A stretch of 29,858 nucleotides of DNA. Source: Byssothecium circinans (Eukaryota; Ascomycota; Dothideomycetes; Pleosporales; Massarinaceae). The position numbers and the translations under genes were made by a program. The notes beneath the pieces are model-generated. The model did no database searches. It had not been told where the DNA came from and saw nothing but the letters and a program-made list of their open reading frames with translations. Shown here in pieces: positions 21,037-29,858 of the stretch (positions are counted from its first letter, which is position 1; each line of letters starts with the position of its first letter). Location of the stretch: positions 79,174-109,031 of the forward strand of contig ML977034.1 of the NCBI GenBank assembly GCA_010015675.1, written 5' to 3'.

Positions 21037-23838
21037 AACGGAGCGATGACGAGATGTACTAGTATCTATAGCTTAAAGGTTAGGAATACTAATACTAAAA
21101 GCTCGCTCCTCTACTGCTCGCACGTAGAGTAACCCAAACCCGTACACAGTAAGATTTGCTAACTTTTTGTGTTATTCTTCTAAGCTCTCTTATCCGCGCG
21201 TTGCTTTTTACGCCTCTATTGCTCCTTTAAGTACAGCTCTTTGCGTAAGCTCTACGCTAGGTTGCTAGACTTTGTTTAGATTTTTATAGCTAGGGTAATC
21301 TACTAAATACTTAGCTAACTGTCTAGTACGACTTGACTATTAGCTAAGCTATACTCTTTAAGTTGCTAGGATAATCCTAAGCGTGATGAGACTAGGTCTA
21401 GATCTACAGATTAAAGTTTGGACAGCTTAGAGACCTCGAAATTTAAGCTAGTAAGCGACAAGCCTCATAAAATTGCCTTTATACATGCGGAATGATTTTG
21501 AGTGACTTTACTATATTATAGTGTAATCCTTGCTATATTAACAAGCCGTAGTTAACAAGCTAACTATCTAGATTGTTACTAATCTCTCTCCTACCTGCTA
21601 TGACATCAAAGATTCTTCCCCGTTAACATTAACATCATTAAACAAAGTCCATAAATCTTAGTGTAGTTATGCTTTAGCTTACTGCTCTTAGCAAGAAAAA
21701 CGCTTCGACTTCTCTCTAATAAGATCTAGCTTCAAGAGAAATCGCTCAGCCGCGCTGTAGCTATCTCTACCTGCGTCACGAACCCGACCAATTTGCATGA
21801 ACTTTCGTATCAGCGATAGTACGCTGCTTTTTACGTGTCCTTGCTAATTACCTTACGTCAAACGTTAACTAACGTTGTAGCTGATATAAACACTCTTCGT
21901 ATTCTACGTCTACCTAACTAGATGAGACATAACCTAACCTAGTCTAAACTCTATTGTAGGCTATATACGCTGATTTTCCCTACATAGCTAATTGTAAGGT
22001 GGGTGGTTGGAAGGCCAAATATCTTAGAGATTACAAAGACTAACACCTTTTAGGTATAGCGTGATGGGGTGCTTGGCAACGATAACTTATTTAGCCTTAG
22101 CCTTAAACCGTGAGTTCGCAGCGGCTTAAGAGCTTATTAATAAAATTAGGGTTAAAATAGTAACACAATTATTACGACGTTGCAGCCATGTTACAGGGGT
22201 TATTCTAGCTATACTTTTAAATGCTATATATTTAGACTTGTAATTTCCTAAACAGACTACGTTGCTAGTATCATAGTCTCTTAAAAACTTAATTCTATTC
22301 TAACTTAGGCAACCTTAACTTTAATGCCTACGGAAATTTTATTATTCTTAAAGGTAAATTACGCGCTATGCTTTTGCCTAGTGTAATCTGCCACACTATA
22401 AATCCCTTTACATGCGAGAAATAGTATTTCCTTTAATCTTAATCGCCTTAGTAGTTTAAGTCTTTGCGTAATAGCATCATAGAAGTAGTATTATTTAAGC
22501 TAAGCTTATGCATTATTATTAACTTTATATCTAATATTAATTATTTAATAAAGTAAATGTTAAGCTTGTATAGTCTAATTAGGGCTTCTTCGTTTACTAT
22601 ATAGTCTCTACGTAACTTTAGTTCTTTAATTAATTTATAAAGGCTACCTAATCTACTTATGCTTTATTAAAACTATAATTTAGCTCTATCTTTTTAACTT
22701 ATAAAGGGTTAGCTCCTTTTAATCACACCTAGTTATCCTTTATTTAATATGAATCCTACGGCGTTGCTAGGTCTAAATAATACCATTATTAAGCAATCTA
22801 GTCTAGTATTGTAGCTTCGTTAGGCACGCTCGCATAAAGTCGCCCTACTTAATTAACTCCTAAAGAGCAAAGCTATTTAATCCTGCTATTGCGTTTGTTG
22901 CTAATCCTATAACCGCTATCGCTAAGCTATGTTCGCATGAATTCTGCGCTGCTTTGCTAGCCTAGTAAAGCTAGCACTATCTTACTAAGCTTAGCTTTAC
23001 TCTTTTATAAAAGGCTAACTCTTTTAATCGCAATTATTGCTCTCTACTTAGAATAGATCCGTACGCTAATTACTTAGCCTAGAGGAGTGCCGCTATTGCA
23101 TTTAATCTTATAGCTATCCGTTAATTGCGTTTGCATAAATTTACTATACTTAATTAGCTTCTATATACTAGACATGTCTAACTTTACTTTAATATATACT
23201 GTCTAGGTTAGGTCTACATAAAGTAGCTCTAGGTTAGTTATACCAGCGTAAAAATATTTTTAAGTTATTTTTATCTAGAGCTTAACTCTACTCTACGCCA
23301 TCCTACTAGCCCGCTAAGGCTGATAGTGTCTTGCTTTATATAATATAGATCTTTTATCGCTCACTTAGCCTAAAGAAAACCTTAATTTACTAACGCGCTG
23401 CTGTCCTTTGCTAACTATAAGCCTAGATTCTACCGTCGCTCCGCTGGAGGATATTGCTTAGTTATTATAGCAGATAGAGTAGGCTAATAGTAGTTTTCTA
23501 TTAAAAAGTTTACTTTTAAGTTACTTGTAAAAACTAAGGGATTTAATTCTTAGCTAATAGTATTATTAGATTTATTTTAGCGTTAAAGGCCTTCTGCTTC
23601 GTAGTTACGCTAGGCGCGAGAGAGCATAGGAAATAATCTGTGCTAAACTATCTAGTCGTTAGTAGAAGAACTATAAAAGAACTAAACACTAATATTAAAA
23701 GTAAATGTAGTATAGTAGTCGCATATTTTTATTTTATAGTTTTTAAAATACTATCTATGCGGATAAGAAGTTGTATTTGCAAAGAATAAAGGTAGTTTCT
23801 AGGAACTTTTTATAAGGTATAGTCTATTTTAGTTACCC
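21037..23838. other. RIP-saturated tract, possible transposase tail on minus strand
   Basis: Mostly stop-dense TpA-rich DNA. On the minus strand around 21,110-21,440 a Lys/Arg/Gln-rich stretch (contains RKKQRADKRA) resembles the basic tail of pogo-like transposases, but no catalytic core was found upstream. A less mutated pocket lies at about 21,740-21,830. Two similar segments of about 30 bases (near 22,702 and 23,007, containing AATC-rich TTTTAATC) suggest an internal repeat. Nothing can be named; reverse transcriptase or integrase motifs expected downstream of the retrotransposon protease were searched for by eye and not found. Confidence 0.4.
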
Positions 23839-24060
23839 TTGCTTAAAAGATTCGTGATTAGGCAAGAACAGCTAGCTTTAAGGGGTCTGAAACAGCCCCT
23901 TATCTACGCTAGACAGGGGGTGGCTTATGCTGCGCAGCCTTCGCTCAGTCCGCTAAGCCTTAACTTAGGGTTTGCTCACACTCGACTTAGGTTAAAGCGG
24001 CGGCTGCTCAGGTTGGCAGCTATATCTAGGACTAGTTGTGTAAGAGAAGTTTAACTGTCT
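23839..24060 (-). pseudogene. Low-RIP Ala/Gln-rich linker of the retrotransposon Pol frame
   Basis: This GC-richer block continues the protease reading frame on the minus strand (AAAALT, AKAAQHKPPPV, SDPLKLAVLA) with stops only where Gln/Trp/Arg codons would fit. It looks like the spacer between protease and reverse transcriptase of a gypsy-type element. It is much less mutated than the sequence on either side. A 71-codon plus-strand ORF on the same bases is judged a shadow. After about 23,830 the Pol frame can no longer be followed. Confidence 0.4.
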
Positions 24061-24099
24061 CTATAGGTAAGCTTTAGATTGCTAGGCTTAATCGTTTAT

Positions 24100-24525
24100 A
24101 TCGTATTTTAGCAATCTTACACGTAGGTTTTTAGCTAAACATTATTCCTTTCTACTAGTTAATAGCAGGATTATGCTTTTTAAGCTAATTATATCTAATT
24201 AATATGTCTTTTTTACTAAGATCTATAATGTTAAGGGACGTTGTGTCTTTAATTCCTAGTACGTAGAATAACACTTTTTAGGTTTTTAACCTTAAGAATC
24301 TATTACTATAGGACATTAGTCTATCGTTAGCTAATACTACTTGTATTAAACGTTTTTTATCTTAATAAAGTATATTATATTTCTTTACTACTTATAGAGA
24401 GATAATTATCTATATAGCTCTGCTATCTACAAGTACCGTAAGCCTGCATCTATGTACGCGTACCTCTACTTTTAATTAATAAACTAGTAGATTTAAGTAT
24501 TGTACGTTGTATAAAGTCGTTGTTA
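24100..24525 (-). pseudogene. Retrotransposon aspartic protease, start of Pol
   Basis: Aspartic protease that would cut the Gag-Pol polyprotein of an LTR retrotransposon. The active-site motif reads LTVLVDSRAI (24,416-24,427 for DSRA; DSGA expected, Gly changed to Arg by a G-to-A transition). About 60 residues later the ILIRYN-LKKHNPAIN segment corresponds to the usual ILGYDWLxxHNPxIxW end of gypsy proteases. The protease lies in the -1 frame relative to Gag, as expected if Pol is made by -1 ribosomal frameshifting, although a one-base deletion after insertion cannot be excluded. Stops are TAA/TAG. Confidence 0.75.
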
Positions 24526-26877
24526 AAATGCTTTTACTAGCGTAACTTTATCCTTAGTAGCATCCTAGTTTTTTAACCTTCTTAGTTTTATTAGAAACTA
24601 TCCTACTTCTTATTTTTTAAATAGGTGCATTAGGTAGCTACTTTCGTAGTAGGCTATCTATAATATACGTGCGTATTCTATTAATAGTTTGTTTTTTTAT
24701 AGGAATCCTTTCTAAAGTTTCTCCGCGAGGTGCGTTTTATACATGTTATTAAAGCATTGTTTGTAAAGTAAGTCATCGTAGCTTTCTATCTTAATAGCTT
24801 GTAAGATATCGTTAAGCGGTAGGGTTCCTAGCCTCATAAGAGCTTAGGCTGCAGCCGCTAGCTCGTCGCTATAGGCTACCCGTTCTTAATGCTGTTTATC
24901 TAGCATCATTTGCTAATGTTTAAAAGAATTGCCGTGTTTCCTCTAGCAAGCATCTTTTTTAAATTTATAAGGAAGAGTAGGGAGTGTATAGTGTCTATAG
25001 TCCTCGTCTAAAAATTCCTTTAAGGTAAGTAAGTTATAGTCTTAACTTCTTTTATCCTACGCGGCTTCCTCCTTATAGAGCATGTGGAACATATAATTAA
25101 AAACTATTTTGCATTATACCTAATCTACTTCCTTATGCTCTTAGTCCGCGGGGTACCCTAAAGGGTGTTAATATTAGCAGTCTTTAATTTTATAGTCTAG
25201 TATTTTGCCGTCTATTAGTCTTACTAGCTAGTACCCTACGATATACTTACTTAGCTAATGCGTTTGGCAATGCTTATTATAGCATTTATGCTATCTAACG
25301 CGTTCATGTTACTACTGCTAGTTGCTAAAATAATAAGTATAGTAAGCCGCTACTAGACAATTTTTATCTAAGATTATAATATATAATATCTACCTAAGCT
25401 ATTATCTTACTTTATTTCGTTCGCGCTTGTAGTAGAAGCACTAATCTATCTAGCATTAATACTAACTAACCTTTTAGTAAGAATTCTTTTTAGGTACCTC
25501 TACTTTAATGTATTCCTTTAAAGCGTATAGACTTTAAAGTTACATAGCTTCTACTACTACTTTGCTAGCCTTCTCGCCGTATACTAATACAAGTATAGCG
25601 CAAGCTAGTCCTTCGTGTATAGTACTAGCGCACTTTTAGCATATTTTAGCATTTAATTGTTATTAAATTACCTAGTCTAGTACTTTGTTTTTAGCTAGAC
25701 TTTAGTTTAGGCTTAGTAACTCTTAGAACTTTTTAAAGAGTAGAGTAGAGTCCGTATTACTAACATTATTATTAAAGGATTTTACTTAATCTAATTCTAA
25801 AGGTAGGCAAAGAGTAGGTTGCTAGCGTAGTACTTCTAGCTCCTCCTCTTTAAGTCCTGTTACCTCAAACTTAATTATCCTAATCTTAACTACTTTAAGT
25901 TTGCTAGCCTAGCCTTAGTTCTTTAGATAGTCTCTACAGAAGTATCCTACTTCACTGCATTAGAGACATGCCTTTATTTTAAAGCATTCTTAGCATTGTT
26001 TGTAGGTTAGGCTATCTAGCTATCTTTTCTTACTCTTATTAAACTACTTTTTTTATTAAACTTTATCTATTATTACTACGTTACCGTTTTAGTTATATTA
26101 TAGTATTCTTAGTTTTCTATATTTTTTAAAGTTAAGAATAACTATTATATCCCTCTATTTCTTCTATAATGCTCGTTCGTAGAGTCTATTGTTAATTTAA
26201 GTAGCTAAATTAATTATGTCTTATAAATCGTCTAGCTTGTCGTAATAAATTATTCTATCTTTAACTATTTCCTTTAATCCGTTATAAAAGGCTATACGCA
26301 ATCGCGCATTATTTTAATTAATCTTTAACTATAGCTGCTTAAACTTTGTTACATACTTCGCGACTAACTTCTCCTACTAGATACGAGATATCTTTTGCTT
26401 TACTTAGGTCTCTTCATTAAGTTCCTTAAATACCTTTTAAATCTCTTCTTTAAATGCTGTTTAGCTTTTAAAGATAGCTTTCGTGTCGTCTTTATAATGC
26501 TTTATCTTGTTCATAAGATAGTCGTCTATAAAGGGTTACATTTAAATAGCTACCTTATCTTTTAGGTGGATACTAGCCGCGAGGATCTTATCTTGTTCCC
26601 CTATTATAGAATTAAACCAATAGTACAAATTTATGTTAGTAAAGAATAGCTTTAAACTATCTTATCCTTTATTATACTTCTTTAGCGCCGCAATTTTTCT
26701 ATAGGGTATAGTGTCTTTAGCCTAGAGTTAATCAATCGCCTATATTAATCTATTAATCTATTTAGCCTATTGCTATATCTAGTTAGCCTAGTTAGCTATT
26801 ACTAATATTAGGCTTAAAGCAGGCGTACTAATGCTGCTAGCAGCACGTAGAGTAGCAGGAGCTACTATTACGTACAT
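24523..26877 (-). pseudogene. Gypsy-type Gag with zinc knuckle and long C-terminal extension
   Basis: Structural polyprotein of an LTR retrotransposon. From the ATG at 26,877 one frame continues without net indel for about 785 codons to a TAA at 24,523, with TAA/TAG stops throughout. The capsid part contains LKLFFTNINLYYWFN and KYVTKFKQL, followed by LRIAFYNGLKE, typical of the retrotransposon Gag domain. A CCHC zinc knuckle follows at 25,927-25,968, now CL-CSEVGYFCRDY with His and the last Cys mutated to Tyr by RIP-type changes. Unusually, the same frame goes on for another 460 codons or so before the protease. That extension has two Cys/His clusters (CxKC...H near 25,640; HKCYNKHCQTH near 25,265) and a well-kept segment with FNYMFHMLYKEEAA, LLTLKEFLDEDYRHY and LPYKFKK. 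I do not recognise the extension. Confidence 0.82.
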
Positions 26878-26943
26878 TTAGGTTCTTAAACCTATAGGTA
26901 GTTAAAGTGTTACTAAAGAGTATACTTGCTAGATCTTAATCCG

Positions 26944-27341
26944 TGTAAAGGGAGGTTAGTTAGTATAAAGTATATATTTTAAGTAGTAAGCTTTAGTAGT
27001 TTAAGAGTTAAACATGCAAAGCAACTAATTCTATAATAAACTATAGAATAACTAAGTATTAATCTAGGTAAGAGATAAACTAATAAGAGTTAACTACAAA
27101 GAATTAAAATAAGAAAGATAAAGGAAACACGTCTAGTCTTTATACTACTTATTTTGTTTCTTCGTTATATCTTTTGCTACGTCTGCTACGCCCTCTTAGC
27201 ACGTAGCACACTAAGCATGTCACCTAACCCGCTAACGTAAACCTGCTCCGTATATTATCGTGTTACTATCCTCTAGGCTTAACACTTCCTACGCTTGCAT
27301 TGTCTAGCTCTAGATACCCTATATTCTTCTTGTTTGTAACA
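26944..27341 (-). repeat. Probable 5' LTR of the gypsy-type element
   Basis: About 400 bases upstream of Gag on the minus strand, beginning TGTTACAAACAAG at 27,341 and ending CTTTACA at 26,944, with TG...CA ends. Composition is mixed, with less RIP at the outer part. No second copy of this sequence is present in the window, so the 3' LTR is missing or lies under unrecognised sequence, and the boundaries rest on end motifs and spacing to the Gag ATG only. Confidence 0.5.
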
Positions 27342-27555
27342 TTTACGTTATACTAAAGGTCTAGCATATAAATATTTTAAACTATAATATCTTACTAATA
27401 TACGTAAGGAATAGTTTAGTACTATAGTAGCTATAATTAAACTCTTAAAGTTCTATTTTATTTTAGGAAATAAATAAGTAGAAAATTGAACTACTTTATA
27501 TAAACTTTAAATAGAATATAAAGAAACCTTCTTTACGTTTAAAGCTTAATTTATA
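27342..27555. other. RIP-mutated spacer between retroelement and DNA transposon
   Basis: Short TpA-rich segment with no gene or repeat recognised; ends in the TA used as target by the next element. Confidence 0.5.
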
Positions 27556-27602
27556 ACGTAAAGCACCATCGAACCGCGCACACCATCGAACCGCGCAGAA
27601 TT
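27556..27602 (+). repeat. Left TIR with doubled 17-bp motif
   Basis: Begins ACGTAAAG, then two tandem 17-base units (27,564-27,597). Inverse copy at 28,621-28,667 differs at one position (CACCATC versus CACTATC). Doubled units inside a TIR are typical of transposase binding sites; binding is inference. Confidence 0.85.
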
Positions 27603-27959
27603 ACTTGACAAGGAAAACCAAAGAGTATTATCTTAATAATAAAGTTAAGCCTTAATATTTTCTTTTAAAATTTTAAACCTAAATAGATATATATATTATC
27701 TAATAGCTATTAAGTTTTTATAGCCTTAGCTTACGTAATAAAATAGTTATTAACCTATAAAGTATTAGTAGCTAAAATCTACCTTATACTATAGATATAT
27801 CGCTAAACGTTATTAATAAACTATATAACTTTAAGGTCTTACTTATTAGTATATTAGTTAGTAGCTATTAAGTTATTATAGCATGCAGCCTAGGTTTAAC
27901 GCTATAATAGTAAGTGTAAGGTAGGGGGTAAGAAAAATTAGAAAACCTTCTAAATAAAG

Positions 27960-28054
27960 TTATATATATTAGATATCTTTACTTCCTTCTTAGGAGGACT
28001 ATATTATATATATTAGATATCTTTACTTCCTTCTTAGGAGGACTATATTATATA
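27960..28054 (+). repeat. 44-bp tandem duplication
   Basis: Two direct copies with a period of 44 bases (27,960-28,003 and 28,004-28,047, match continuing to 28,054) sharing TTACTTCCTTCTTAGGAGGA. The copies are identical, so the duplication is younger than the RIP that produced the surrounding TpA-rich sequence, or was copied after it. Confidence 0.85.
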
Positions 28055-28620
28055 CTAAATAAAGCTATATATAGGTTTAAAGTATGTAAATACCTATAAA
28101 ACTAAAAGATCTAGCTTAAGAAGTATAGGTTTTTAAAAAATTACAACACTGCCTTATAATATAGCTTATATAAGCTATCTTTTTATAGCTAACTATTTAC
28201 ATTACTACTATATATATATATAAAGTTTATTAAAAGAATAGAAGTAAGAATATCTAGCTAGATAAAATATTTAATTATAGTTTTCTAATTTTAGAAATCT
28301 CTACCCTCCCTACGCTAATTCTCTAATAGGTCTAGGCTGCACGCTATAATTTTAGTGCTAATAGGTGTATTATATATATATAAACTAGCTCTAAAGTTAT
28401 TATAATTTATTAGGGCTATTTAATAGGTGTTGTAGGGTATAAAGCTTAGGCAAGTAACTTTATTCTATACTAATATAGCTTACTAAGATATTAGAAATCC
28501 TAGAATTTTTTTTATAACCTTCTAAATCTATATTATATATATCTATATTTAAAATTTCAGCTTAATAGCTTAAGCATTTAAATAGTTATTAAAGGTTGAA
28601 TAATTGATTTTCCGCAAAGC

Positions 28621-28667
28621 AATTCTGCGCGGTTCGATGGTGTGCGCGGTTCGATAGTGCTTTACGT
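28621..28667 (-). repeat. Right TIR with doubled 17-bp motif
   Basis: Inverse of 27,556-27,602, followed by the TA duplication at 28,668-28,669. Only eight bases (28,668-28,675) separate it from the next terminal repeat. Confidence 0.85.
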
Positions 28668-28714
28668 TATCTATAACGTAAAGTACTACCAAACCGCCTA
28701 CACTACTAAACCGC

Positions 28715-29817
28715 CTACGATTCCTTAGCAACACTAACTTACTTAACTTTATTGCTATTATTATCCGTATTACTACTTGACATGATAAACTGAGTACTAG
28801 CCTCTAACTTAAAAGAACCCTTTTTATCTACTTGACATGTTCTCGCGTTATACCTAGCCTTACTGCAGTTGCCGTAGTAGCGAACACCTAGTTATTGCAC
28901 TTTGCGTTCACTCTCTACTCTTGCCCTCTTATAGTTTTAAATAGTTCTTAACGGTTTAGAACTATTCTAGTCTGCTGTAGGACTATACTCTATAGTACCG
29001 CCCTTTTAAAGATACTTGCGCTTGCATGTTTTTTGCTTAGTTACTATTGCAAGTTGCTATTTAAGCTCTTTAATACGCGCCTTTATTAGCGCGCTACTAT
29101 GCAGCATTAACTTAGCGCTTTTAACAAGCTGCAAAAGCTTACCTTAAACCGTCCGTAGTAACTAAGTAATAGAATCACGTACTAGCTTTAACTATAAGCT
29201 AAATTTGCGTATATTACTTAGTATTCTTAATTGCTACGGCGTCTCTAGTAGTAGGGGTCCTAGCGGAGTACGTATACGCATATTAAGGTAATTAAGCACT
29301 ACCTACGCGTTTAAAAGGACTAGCCCTATTGCCTTAAAGGCTTTTTAACAGTTCTAAACTATAAATACGCTTAAAAACGCGTCTTTAAAGGCTAGTAGGA
29401 ACGCTTCCTTATTAACGTAAAAAACGTATTAGCGTGCTAAGTTTTAAATAGTTTTAAAGTACTTGCGCTTAAGCAGCGAGAATAACACCACATCAAGCGG
29501 CTGAAGAATGTGTGATAAGTGCGCAAGCATACAAAGCGTAATAATCTTATTATCCTTACAATAATCCTTAAAATCCTAATTTAGGTGGCTTTTGTAGCTA
29601 TCTAAAATTAGTAACTAATAGACGCTAATAGTTCTCGCCTTTATATGCTCGTTAAAGTGCTTTAACTACGTGAGACTAAGCTTATTAGTTGTCTATCTAT
29701 TCTCTAAGGCTAAGAGCTTTTAATTACGTGGTATATTAGCTTCCTAGTACCATAAAGAGATATAGACGCGTCTTTTGTATATAATAAATAGCAGGGTGAA
29801 TATACTATTTAAACATA
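28715..29817 (-). pseudogene. Pogo-family DDE transposase, 3' part, RIP-inactivated
   Basis: Middle and C-terminal part of a DDE_1 (pogo) transposase. Reading leftwards from 29,817: LWY-EANIPRN, TTNKLSLT, LKHFNEHIKARTI, then the second catalytic Asp in LILDSYKSHL (29,600-29,602) and the third in LQPLDVVLF (29,492-29,494), spaced DD35D. A coiled-coil-like basic stretch follows (SALIKARIKELK). Near the end, at 28,835-28,885, lies a C-terminal zinc knuckle, now YGNCSKARYNARTC with the first Cys and the His mutated to Tyr. The likely stop is the TAG at 28,715, next to the terminal repeat. Internal stops are TAA/TAG at expected Gln/Trp positions; at least one frame change occurs before the knuckle. 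The N-terminal HTH and first Asp lie beyond the nested insertion. It is a different family from the copy at 10,805-12,887. Confidence 0.88.
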
Positions 29818-29819
29818 TA

Positions 29820-29858
29820 ACGTAAAGCACCACCGAACCGCCCACACCACCGAACCGC
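29820..29858 (+). mobile_element. Start of a third, nested copy of the same pogo family
   Basis: The last 39 bases read ACGTAAAG followed by CACCACCGAACCGCCCA and the start of a second unit, preceded by TA at 29,818-29,819. The terminal repeat is unmutated and in direct orientation relative to the one at 28,676. It sits within the transposase frame of that element, so it is probably an insertion of a relative. The rest lies outside the window. Confidence 0.7.

Larger units (their letters stand above)
27556..28667. mobile_element. Non-autonomous pogo-like element with 47-bp TIRs
   Basis: A 1,112-bp element with terminal inverted repeats that agree at all but one of the outer 47 bases, flanked by TA at 27,554-27,555 and 28,668-28,669. 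The repeats start ACGTAAAGCAC and each contains two adjacent copies of the 17-mer CACCATCGAACCGCGCA. The interior is extremely AT-rich, has no coding-like frame, and holds a 44-bp tandem duplication. It shares its terminal repeat design with the transposase-bearing copy that follows, so it is probably a deletion derivative or MITE-like passenger mobilised by that family. The terminal repeats are not RIP-mutated, in contrast to those of its neighbour. Confidence 0.8.
28676..29858 (-). mobile_element. Second pogo-family element, RIP-mutated, interrupted and cut by window end
   Basis: Begins with a RIP-mutated version of the same terminal repeat: ACGTA­AAG followed by TACTACCAAACCGCCTA and CACTACTAAACCGCCTA, where the unmutated form is CACCACCGAACCGCCCA. 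It carries a transposase on the minus strand whose 3' end reaches the terminal repeat. Its other end is not in the window, because a further copy of the terminal repeat in the same orientation begins at 29,820 and appears to be inserted into the transposase gene. Confidence 0.8.

Noticed and set aside
22690..23120. Possible ankyrin-type repeats on the minus strand, from similar 30-base segments about 305 bases apart
   Set aside because: No frame gives the TPLH-type ankyrin signature; similarity may come from RIP-biased composition.
440..29858. CRISPR array, bacterial operon or phage system
   Set aside because: No spaced direct repeats, no ribosome-binding-site pattern and no intact genes; the content is eukaryotic fungal repeat DNA.

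Overview
The window looks like an AT-rich, repeat-dense block of a filamentous ascomycete (Pezizomycotina) genome. It has been heavily altered by repeat-induced point mutation (RIP). Across most of its length CpA/TpG dinucleotides are scarce and TpA is in great excess, while CpG is still common. This is the mark of CpA-to-TpA mutation rather than CpG decay. Translated relics carry dense TAA and TAG stops where Gln (CAA/CAG) and Trp (TGG) codons are expected, very few TGA stops and few indels. No intact protein-coding gene of normal length was found. The fungal-type (FunK1) kinase, the fungal DNA-ligase relic and the pogo and gypsy elements all fit an ascomycete; the class (possibly Dothideomycetes) is only a guess.

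Layout. 1-440 is a RIP-poor edge. 440-10,380 is RIP-saturated, with scattered coding-like relics (a coiled-coil relic near 3.66-3.99 kb, an ATG-initiated relic at 8,896-9,900) that I could not identify. 10,380-14,030 holds a possible promoter with a TATA box and six 20-bp tandem repeats. An ATG follows, and a complete 2,083-bp pogo/Fot1-type transposon (10,805-12,887, TA target duplications) is inserted within the fifth codon. Downstream, the same reading frame runs to a TGA at 14,028. 14,640-15,960 is a RIP-poor island with small candidate ORFs. 15,683-17,050 (minus) is an unidentified coding-like frame. 17,135-17,385 is an unbroken 251-bp pyrimidine tract with a 10-bp period.

17,662-20,051 (minus) is a decayed ATP-dependent DNA ligase. 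It is head-to-head with a decayed FunK1 protein kinase (20,251-21,036, plus). 21,040-23,830 is RIP-saturated with nothing named. 23,840-27,341 (minus) is the left-over 5' part of a gypsy-type LTR retrotransposon: LTR, capsid-type Gag, zinc knuckle, an unusually long unknown extension in the Gag frame, then aspartic protease in the -1 frame; reverse transcriptase and integrase were not found. 27,556-29,858 holds members of a second pogo family sharing ACGTAAAG-starting inverted repeats: a 1.1-kb non-autonomous element, a RIP-mutated transposase copy, and the first bases of a third copy nested in it.

Functionally this is a transposon graveyard with at least two captured or duplicated host-type genes (ligase, kinase). 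The most interesting items are the Gag extension, the pogo insertion at the start of an otherwise continuous frame, the 17-bp doubled motifs in the terminal repeats, and the ligase-kinase pair.
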